Assembly: GCF_000962825.1 (NCBI RefSeq)
Contig: NZ_JZKF01000165.1
Location: forward strand, 1-7,430
From: Actinoplanes rectilineatus
GTDB taxonomy: Bacteria; Actinomycetota; Actinomycetes; Mycobacteriales; Micromonosporaceae
DNA length: 7,430 nucleotides
Reading direction: 5' to 3'
The notes under the pieces were generated by a model, which saw nothing but the letters and a program-made list of their open reading frames with translations, had not been told where the DNA came from and searched no databases. The position numbers were made by a program, and so were the translations under genes. Shown here one piece after another: positions 1-4,296 of the stretch (positions within the stretch are counted from its first letter, which is position 1; every line of letters begins with the position of its first letter).

Positions 1-39
1 CGGTGCCGACCGCGAGTGCGTTCGCTGTGGGCGGTCCGG

Positions 40-369
40 TCAGCCGCCGTTCCGGAGGGCCGGCTCGGCCGTCGTGGATTGGCGGCGTGGGCGGAACGCG
101 ATCCCCGCGACGAGGAGCAGCGTCACCGGCAAGCTGAGAAGCCACAGCGCGACACCGGGGGCGATCCAGCCCGCCTCGCGAGCCATGTCCACGAGTGCCC
201 CGGACAGAATGGCGCCGCCGAAGGTGAAGCAGAACGAGATCGCCGAACGCCGGGACGGCCAAGCCGCGGGGGTGCCCTTCAGGACGACGGGCGCGCCGGT
301 GAGTAACGCCAGCACCCCGCCCCCGATGACGTACGCGGCGAGCGCCAGCGCCAAGATGTCGATGATCAC
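40..369 (-). CDS. Small three-helix membrane protein, unknown function
   Basis: The 109-residue product has three hydrophobic stretches, at about residues 1-24, 43-62 and 67-92. A short charged tail (RPRRQ) follows the last one, so it is probably an integral membrane protein. I do not recognise the family. An in-frame GTG at 474 would add 35 residues, but about a third of those codons end in A or T and the added segment is not hydrophobic. The core is almost wholly G/C-ending, so I chose the GTG at 369. That start has an AGG nine bases upstream, inside a TAGGTT hexamer that could equally be a -10 box for a leaderless message. Codon 22 is TTA (304-306), very rare in such GC-rich genomes. The gene diverges from the zinc-ribbon gene at 531. 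Existence as a gene is fairly likely; function is open. Confidence 0.62.
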   Translation of the reverse strand: MIIDILALALAAYVIGGGVLALLTGAPVVLKGTPAAWPSRRSAISFCFTFGGAILSGALVDMAREAGWIAPGVALWLLSLPVTLLLVAGIAFRPRRQSTTAEPALRNGG

Positions 370-376
370 GCTGGCG

Positions 377-382
377 AACCTA
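377..382 (-). promoter_or_regulatory. Possible -10 box (TAGGTT) for the membrane-protein gene
   Basis: On the minus strand TAGGTT fits the actinobacterial TANNNT -10 pattern and ends seven bases before the GTG at 369. Transcription could therefore start at or next to the start codon. No clear -35 box is visible. The AGG within it may instead act as a weak ribosome binding site. Confidence 0.27.
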
Positions 383-516
383 GTGGCCGGCGCGGCCGAA
401 GCGGACCGGCCTTGCAGGTGATGAGCTCCGGCCGGTTGTGCAAAGGTTGCGGGACCGCCGATGAGAGTGACCACTACCCGGGGTCGGCGACTTCCGGCGG
501 GTGCCTCGGGTGGCGG

Positions 517-522
517 TACGCT
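517..522 (+). promoter_or_regulatory. Possible -10 box (TACGCT) for a leaderless zinc-ribbon message
   Basis: TACGCT fits TANNNT and ends eight bases before the ATG at 531. No purine-rich ribosome binding site precedes that ATG. Together these suggest a leaderless transcript beginning at or just before the A of ATG, which is common in actinobacteria. A convincing -35 box is not seen. Confidence 0.33.
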
Positions 523-530
523 CGGCGGCC

Positions 531-1022
531 ATGAGCACAGTCAGCACCCGATTCCGTGACCCCATGGTGCGGCTGCGGCGTTTCGGAGACGACATCCTCG
601 TCTGCTGCCCGGCCTGTTCCGGCCGCGCATCGATCCGGCCCGCCCCCTCCGCCGATAATCCCCGCGCGGCCGGGCTGCATCGCAGGCTCACCTGTTCCGG
701 CTGCGGACACGTCGCCCACTGGAGCGCGCCGCAGCACGGTAACGGCCGTTCACTACCGCACCTGTCCGGACCTGAAGACCCCTACTTCGGGCTTCCCCTC
801 TGGCTGCGCACCGACTTCCGCGGGCACGTCTTCTGGGCCTACAACGCCGACCATCTCACCCTGCTGGAGCAGTACCTGACCGCTGATCTTCGCGAGCGCG
901 GTTCGGCCTTCTCATGCTGCGACATGAGCCTGCTCGAACAGCTTCCCGCCTGGATGAAAGCGGCCAAGCACCGCGGTGACCTACTGCGCGCCGTCCATCG
1001 TCTGCGGGCCCGCCTGTCCTGA
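531..1022 (+). CDS. Zinc-ribbon (TFIIB-type-like) protein, unknown function
   Basis: The 163-residue product carries two CxxC knuckles, C26-P-A-C29 and C55-S-G-C58, 25 residues apart. This spacing suits a zinc ribbon. The rest is soluble, with a tryptophan- and tyrosine-rich middle (GLPLWLRTDFRGHVFWAYN, about residues 87-105) and a basic C-terminus (HRLRARL). Another Cys pair (C129, C130) lies in the later helical part. Such small zinc-ribbon proteins occur in bacteria generally, but their role is not known to me; nucleic-acid binding is only an inference. The ATG at 531 is preferred to an ATG at 501: the upstream codons look non-coding and a -10-like hexamer sits just before 531. The gene converges on the PEBP gene, with 26 bases between the stops. 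Confidence 0.75.
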   Translation: MSTVSTRFRDPMVRLRRFGDDILVCCPACSGRASIRPAPSADNPRAAGLHRRLTCSGCGHVAHWSAPQHGNGRSLPHLSGPEDPYFGLPLWLRTDFRGHVFWAYNADHLTLLEQYLTADLRERGSAFSCCDMSLLEQLPAWMKAAKHRGDLLRAVHRLRARLS

Positions 1023-1048
1023 ACTCAGCGAGAAGGCCTGCGCAGGTG

Positions 1049-1552
1049 TCACGCGGGCGGGGCGGTGCTCGTCCCGACCAGGATCGCGCGGCCCAGCGTG
1101 TGCGGAATCATCACGATCTGCAGCATCGCCGGGGAGGCGCCCGGCGGCAGGTCGAGGTGTTCCACGCTCAGCGCGGTCGCGCACACGAACAGCCGGTGGA
1201 CGCCGGTTCCGGGTGGCGGCTTCACGCCCGACCACGCGGCGACGCCGAGCGAGTTCGGCAGGGCGGGCAGCACGGCCCCGGCGCCGTGTTCGAGGCCGCC
1301 GCGACCGGCCGGGATGTCGACGGCCGCCCAGTGCCACAGCCCGCCCGGGATCGGCGCGTCAGCGTCAAAAGCGGTCACGACCACGCTGCGCGTCCCTTGC
1401 GGCAGCGCGCTCCAGGTCAGCTCCGGCGATTCCCCAGGGCCGTCGTCGCCGGCGTACGCGGTGAGCGGCAGCGCCCCGCCCGCGGCGAATTCGCGGCTGC
1501 TCAGGGTGAACGCCGGTGCCGGGAACGCCAGGGCGTAGGGGTCGTAGGACAC
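1049..1552 (-). CDS. YbhB/YbcL-type PEBP (Raf kinase inhibitor-like) protein
   Basis: The 167-residue protein has the bacterial phosphatidylethanolamine-binding-protein signatures. These are SPELTW near residues 42-47, the D-x-D-A-P motif at 63-67 followed by LWHW (72-75), and G-x-HR near 117-120 leading into a beta-strand rich in hydrophobics. PEBPs bind phosphorylated head groups in a small anion pocket; the cellular role of bacterial members is mostly unclear. No signal peptide is seen, so it is probably cytoplasmic. The chosen start is a GTG with a strong GAGGAG (1558-1563) five bases upstream; the in-frame GTG at 1558 would overlap that site. It diverges from a MarR regulator and has a TTGACA promoter overlapped by candidate operator half-sites. 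This makes it a likely target of that regulator. Confidence 0.9.
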   Translation of the reverse strand: MSYDPYALAFPAPAFTLSSREFAAGGALPLTAYAGDDGPGESPELTWSALPQGTRSVVVTAFDADAPIPGGLWHWAAVDIPAGRGGLEHGAGAVLPALPNSLGVAAWSGVKPPPGTGVHRLFVCATALSVEHLDLPPGASPAMLQIVMIPHTLGRAILVGTSTAPPA

Positions 1553-1580
1553 GATCACTCCTCGAGGATATGCAGTCTTG

Positions 1581-1612
1581 CTGTACATCTCTAACGTACA
1601 GGCATGCTGTAC
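1581..1612. promoter_or_regulatory. Candidate MarR operator with three CTGTAC half-sites
   Basis: Half-sites are CTGTAC at 1581-1586, GTACAG at 1596-1601 and CTGTAC at 1607-1612. The last two form a 17-base palindrome with a five-base centre, about the size usual for MarR dimers. The first two form a wider inverted repeat with a nine-base centre. All lie in the gap between the divergent PEBP and marR genes and overlap the PEBP promoter. This is the expected place for an autoregulatory MarR site. Binding is inferred. Confidence 0.6.
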
Positions 1613-1623
1613 TTTTCTGTCAA
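1593..1623 (-). promoter_or_regulatory. Putative promoter of the PEBP gene
   Basis: On the minus strand a perfect TTGACA -35 (1618-1623) is followed, after 19 bases, by TACGTT (1593-1598), which fits TANNNT. The spacer is slightly long. Most of the GTACAG/CTGTAC palindrome lies between the two boxes, so a bound repressor would block polymerase. The -35 match is strong; the -10 assignment is less certain. Confidence 0.5.
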
Positions 1624-1658
1624 GGGGCGAGAAGCAAGAGGCGAACCGGAGGGACAGC

Positions 1659-2075
1659 ATGGCGACGCACGACGACGATCTGGCGGAGGAGTTACGGGCG
1701 GCGGTCGGCGAGTTCGTGCGCCGCGTCCGCGACCTCAGCACCATGCCCGCGGGTCAGGCCGCCGTGCTGGGACATCTGGTACGCCGCGGCCCCCTCGCCA
1801 TCGCCGACCTGGCCCGCCTCGAGGACGTCCGGCACCAGTCCATGACCCGCACCGTCGGACTGCTCGCCGACCAGCATCTGATCACCCTCGGCGCCGCCGA
1901 GGACGACCGCCGCCGCGTCGTCGTCACCATCACCGACAGCGGCCTGGCCCGCCTGCACGAGCAGCGGCAGGCCCGCGCCGCCTGGATCGCGACCGCGATG
2001 GAGACCCTCGGCCCGGACGACCGCACGACCGCCGCCCGCATCCCCGCGATCCTCAGGGCCCTGACGGCGAACTGA
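1659..2075 (+). CDS. MarR-family transcriptional regulator
   Basis: The 138-residue protein is the normal length for MarR regulators. A winged helix-turn-helix spans about residues 28-100. It has a recognition-helix region VRHQSMTRTVGLL (57-69) and a charged wing AAEDDRRRVVVTITDSG (79-95), the usual DxR-plus-T-x-x-G layout. The flanking helices form the dimer interface. The ATG at 1659 is chosen because GGAGGG (1648-1653) lies five bases upstream; earlier in-frame ATGs run through the operator. Codon 12 is TTA (1692-1694), rare here and possibly a point of translational control. It diverges from the PEBP gene and probably represses it and itself; the Rid gene 58 bases downstream may share its transcript. 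The ligand cannot be read from the sequence. Confidence 0.92.
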   Translation: MATHDDDLAEELRAAVGEFVRRVRDLSTMPAGQAAVLGHLVRRGPLAIADLARLEDVRHQSMTRTVGLLADQHLITLGAAEDDRRRVVVTITDSGLARLHEQRQARAAWIATAMETLGPDDRTTAARIPAILRALTAN

Positions 2076-2133
2076 CCCGCCGGGTGTCGCCTTCGGCATA
2101 GACCGCACCCGCTGCCGGGGTGAGGCTGGCGCC

Positions 2134-2517
2134 ATGCCACGACGCATCATCTCCACTCCGGACGCGCCGGAGTTCCCCAGCTACAGCCAGGGCACCCGCG
2201 CCGGCAACACGGTCTACGTCGCCGGGACCGTCGGCGTCGACGTCCGCACCGGGCAGCTCGCCGGGCCGGGCATCCACGACCAGACCCGGCAGGCGCTGCA
2301 CAACTGCGCGGCGATCCTCCGCGCGGGCGGCGCCACCCTCGACGACATCACCATGGTCCACACCCTGCTGCTGCGCTCCGAGGACGCCGACGGCGTGGTC
2401 GAGGTGTTCGACGAGTTCTTCCCGGACGTCCGGCCGCCCCGCTGTGTCAGCCGGCTCGGCGTCGACCGCCCGGGAATCCTGGTGTCCGTCGCGATGGTCG
2501 CCGTCGTCGACGACTGA
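2134..2517 (+). CDS. Rid-family (RidA/YjgF/UK114) protein
   Basis: The 127-residue length and fold pattern match the Rid family, trimeric cytosolic proteins whose RidA members hydrolyse reactive enamine/imine intermediates released by PLP enzymes. Visible landmarks are YSQG (17-20), VYVAGTVGVD (27-36), QTRQALHNCAAIL (50-62) and PPRCVSRLG (101-109). R103 aligns with the substrate-binding arginine 105 of E. coli RidA. The glutamate of E. coli RidA that follows (position 120) aligns with S118 here. It may therefore belong to one of the other Rid subgroups, with altered or unproven deaminase activity. A GTGAGG ribosome binding site (2120-2125) sits eight bases before the ATG. It follows marR in the same direction and ends ten bases before the convergent GNAT gene. 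Confidence 0.9.
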   Translation: MPRRIISTPDAPEFPSYSQGTRAGNTVYVAGTVGVDVRTGQLAGPGIHDQTRQALHNCAAILRAGGATLDDITMVHTLLLRSEDADGVVEVFDEFFPDVRPPRCVSRLGVDRPGILVSVAMVAVVDD

Positions 2518-2527
2518 CCGGATCAGA

Positions 2528-3091
2528 TCAGCGCTGTCCCCACTGTTCCCTGCTGATCTCGTACCGCAGACCGCCCTGCTCGGCGCCCTCGACCATCAGC
2601 ATGTCGGGTGGGGTCTCCAGGGCGCACGCCACCGTCATCCCGGCCTTCTCCAGCACCTTCTGCGAGGTCACGTTCGAACACATCGTCTCGCCCCAGGCCA
2701 GGCGCACGCCGAGCTCGGTGAACCCCTTGGCCAGCAGGGCCCGCGAGCCCTCGGTCGCGTACCCGTTGCCCCACGCCGCCTGCCGCAGCCGGTACCCGAG
2801 CTCGACCTCGTCCAGCGGCCCGTCCCAGTCGGGGCGCAGGTGGAACCAGCCGATGAAGGCCCCCTGCCCTTTCTCGTACGCCGCGAACAGCCCGAAGTCG
2901 CCGTTCCACTTCTCGTAGCAGGCGAGGATGTTCCGCAGGCCGCGCTCCCGGTAGTGGTCCGGCGGCGTCGGCTCACCCCCGGTCAGGTAGCGCATGACCG
3001 CCGGATCACTGTCCAGCTCGGTCAGCAGGTCCGCGTCGTCGGCGGTGAAGTGGCGCAGCGTCAGGCGATCGGTCTCAAGGTAGGCGTTCAC
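2528..3091 (-). CDS. GNAT N-acetyltransferase, RimJ/RimL-like
   Basis: The 187-residue protein begins with the hallmark opening of this subgroup, LETDRLTLRHFTADDA (5-20). It carries the acetyl-CoA pyrophosphate loop QAAWGNGYATEG (104-115), followed by the helix SRALLAKGF. Later N140 and the SQKVLEKAGM segment (143-152) complete the acetyl-CoA site. It would transfer an acetyl group from acetyl-CoA to an amine, perhaps a protein N-terminus or small molecule; the substrate is unknown. I chose the GTG at 3091 because AGGA lies seven bases upstream and the family motif starts four residues in; a TTG at 3127 has no such site. A weak GATAAG-type -10 may lie near 3130-3135. The hairpin array lies farther upstream. 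Confidence 0.9.
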   Translation of the reverse strand: MNAYLETDRLTLRHFTADDADLLTELDSDPAVMRYLTGGEPTPPDHYRERGLRNILACYEKWNGDFGLFAAYEKGQGAFIGWFHLRPDWDGPLDEVELGYRLRQAAWGNGYATEGSRALLAKGFTELGVRLAWGETMCSNVTSQKVLEKAGMTVACALETPPDMLMVEGAEQGGLRYEISREQWGQR

Positions 3092-3178
3092 GGGCGCATC
3101 CTGACCGACCCCGGCCGAAATGACCAACGCTTATCACGCCCGGACACGTTTCGTGGTCAGGGTGCGAAGCCCATCCGC

Positions 3179-3372
3179 GTGGTGATTATGGGCGCGCTGG
3201 ACGCCCCAAATCACCACACCGTTGTGGGGTGTGGTGAATACGGGCGCGCTGCCCACCCCAAATCACCACACCCCTGGTGGGCGTGGTGAATTCGGGCGTG
3301 CTGGACGCCCCAAATCACCACGCTGTTGTGGGTGTGGTGAATTCGGGCGTGTTGAGCGCCCGAAATCACCAC
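3179..3372. repeat. Array of four 39-base palindromic (hairpin) repeats
   Basis: Units lie at 3179-3217, 3231-3269, 3283-3321 and 3334-3372, separated by 13, 13 and 12 bases. Each begins GTGGTGA and ends AAATCACCAC, with an inner GGGCG...C(G/A)CCC stem and a seven-base loop. Sixteen positions can face sixteen; 14, 12, 14 and 15 of them pair in units one to four. The array fills most of the 308-base gap (3092-3399) between the STAS gene and the GNAT gene, both on the minus strand. It would therefore lie in the 3' region of any partner-switching transcript. The flanking bases (3092-3178 and 3373-3399) show no gene. The role could be termination, mRNA protection, protein binding or a mobile palindromic element. 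Confidence 0.93.
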
Positions 3373-3399
3373 GGCGACAGACCCACTGCGATTAGGTGT

Positions 3400-3717
3400 C
3401 TAAACGGTCTGGCGGCCGGTCAGCAGGTTCAGGACGCCGGTGACCGAGAACGAGCGGCGCACGATGCCGCGCACCCGGACCACCCGGAAGGCCACCCCCC
3501 GCGCCTCCGCCTCCTCCTGCACCGTCAGCAGCACGTCGATGCCGCTCGAGTCGCAGAACGTCAGGGCGTCCAGGTCGATCAGCAGTTTCTGCGGCGACGG
3601 GTCCGCGGACAGCACCTCGCCGGCCGCCTCCGTCACCAGGTCGGTGGTCGCCAGGTCCAGCTCGCCACGCAGCGCCAGCCGCACCGCCGGGCCGTCGTCG
3701 AGACGCACGATCTTCAC
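3400..3717 (-). CDS. STAS-domain anti-sigma factor antagonist
   Basis: The 105-residue protein is a single STAS domain, the size of SpoIIAA/RsbV proteins. It has RGELDLATTD (18-27), the KLLIDLDALTFCDSSGI stretch (44-60) and a C-terminal helix. In D56-S57-S58-G59 the first serine corresponds to the one phosphorylated in SpoIIAA. Unphosphorylated protein would bind the partner anti-sigma kinase and free its sigma factor; phosphorylation would reverse this. The start is a GTG at 3717 with GGAGG six bases upstream. Its first bases overlap the TGA of the preceding gene (GTGA), implying translational coupling. Earlier in-frame starts would run through the ATPase gene. The hairpin array begins 28 bases after the stop. 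Confidence 0.92.
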   Translation of the reverse strand: MKIVRLDDGPAVRLALRGELDLATTDLVTEAAGEVLSADPSPQKLLIDLDALTFCDSSGIDVLLTVQEEAEARGVAFRVVRVRGIVRRSFSVTGVLNLLTGRQTV

Positions 3718-4139
3718 CACGCACCTCCACGGGCGCTCGCCGCGTCCCGGACCGTCGCGCCGGGACACGGGAGGAGCTCCACGCGTACCTTCTTGCCACC
3801 TTGATGGTTGTGCACCGACCACCCGGCGCTCATCGCCTCGATGAGCGCGATCCCCCGCCCGCCGAGCCCGTCCGGGTCGCGGCGGCGCGGCACGACCGAC
3901 GAACCGTCGGCGACCGAGACCACCACCACACCGTCGTGCGACTCGACGTTCAGCGCCACACAACCGCCGCCGTGCAGGACCGCGTTGGTGACCAGCTCGC
4001 TGACCACCACGGCGGCGGAGTCCAGCCAGTCCGGGTCCTGAAAACCCCACCCGGCCAGCACTGCGGAGACAGCCCTGCGAGCCGCGGCGGGTGCGCCACG
4101 GTCCAGAGGGACGTCCAGATGTGCGGTCAATGTGCTCAT
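3714..4139 (-). CDS. Anti-sigma-type ATP-binding protein (RsbW/SpoIIAB-like)
   Basis: The 141-residue protein is a GHKL/HATPase_c fold of anti-sigma-kinase size. The N box is ELVTNAVLH (48-56) with E48 and N52. The G1 region is VADGS (76-80), and the G2 region is GLGGRGIALIEAMSAGW (91-107). A GGKKVRVEL strand (114-122) follows. Such proteins bind a sigma factor and phosphorylate their STAS antagonist. The overlapping STAS gene downstream is the natural partner. The G1 box lacks the full D-x-G-x-G pattern, as in many actinobacterial members. The ATG at 4139 lacks a good ribosome binding site (only GGGG, five bases upstream). No sigma factor gene is in the window, so the target is unknown. It diverges from pflB. 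Confidence 0.9.
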   Translation of the reverse strand: MSTLTAHLDVPLDRGAPAAARRAVSAVLAGWGFQDPDWLDSAAVVVSELVTNAVLHGGGCVALNVESHDGVVVVSVADGSSVVPRRRDPDGLGGRGIALIEAMSAGWSVHNHQGGKKVRVELLPCPGATVRDAASARGGAW

Positions 4140-4183
4140 ACAAACCCCGGGGATTCGTGGATGTGCGGCGCCATCATGCCCCG

Positions 4184-4206
4184 GCCGGGTGATCTTCAAA
4201 CCCGGC
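4184..4206. repeat. Inverted repeat in the pflB/anti-sigma divergent gap
   Basis: GCCGGGT (4184-4190) and ACCCGGC (4200-4206) are perfect 7-base arms around a nine-base AT-richer centre. The repeat lies 45 bases upstream of the anti-sigma gene and 91 upstream of pflB. It could be an operator or a leader hairpin of the minus-strand transcript. Confidence 0.45.
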
Positions 4207-4222
4207 GGGGTCCCACCGCCAC

Positions 4223-4237
4223 GGGACTTCCGGCCCT
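4223..4237 (+). promoter_or_regulatory. DosR/DevR-like hypoxia box upstream of pflB
   Basis: GGGACTTCCGGCCCT differs at one defined position from the mycobacterial DosR core as I remember it (GGGACTTTNGNCCCT). It sits 59 bases before the pflB ATG and just upstream of a plausible -35 region, where activators of this type bind. DosR controls oxygen-limitation genes in mycobacteria, which suits pyruvate formate-lyase. Recognition by a regulator in this organism is inferred. Confidence 0.5.
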
Positions 4238-4270
4238 GACCGGTCACGCGCGGGCAGATCAAGGTAGAGG
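4237..4270 (+). promoter_or_regulatory. Possible pflB promoter with adjoining palindrome
   Basis: TGACCGGTCA (4237-4246) is a perfect 10-base palindrome sharing one base with the DosR-like box. A TAGAGG hexamer at 4265-4270 could be the -10, 18 bases after a poor -35 (CGGTCA, 4241-4246). A weak -35 beside an activator box is what an activator-dependent promoter would show. The -10 match is only fair. Confidence 0.3.
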
Positions 4271-4296
4271 TAAGCACCGAACAGGGAGGCAAGCTA

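Noticed and set aside
370..474. N-terminal extension of the membrane protein from GTG 474.
   Set aside because: About a third of the codons end in A/T, unlike the core, and the segment adds no recognisable signal peptide; the GTG at 369 starts right at the first helix.
1037..1046. CCTGCGCAGG palindrome between the convergent zinc-ribbon and PEBP genes as a terminator.
   Set aside because: With a minimal loop only three base pairs remain, too short for a convincing terminator hairpin.
1578..1658. Upstream ATG starts (1578, 1604) for the MarR frame region.
   Set aside because: They run through the operator and promoter region; the ATG at 1659 has an ideal GGAGGG site and begins the family-length protein.
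2120..3289. A 389-codon plus-strand frame running through the Rid and GNAT region.
   Set aside because: It is out of frame with the well-supported Rid gene, lies antisense to the GNAT gene and shows low-complexity composition.
3179..3372. The repeat array as a CRISPR.
   Set aside because: The 39-base repeats are imperfect and strongly palindromic, the spacers are only 12-13 bases and resemble one another, and no cas gene is present.
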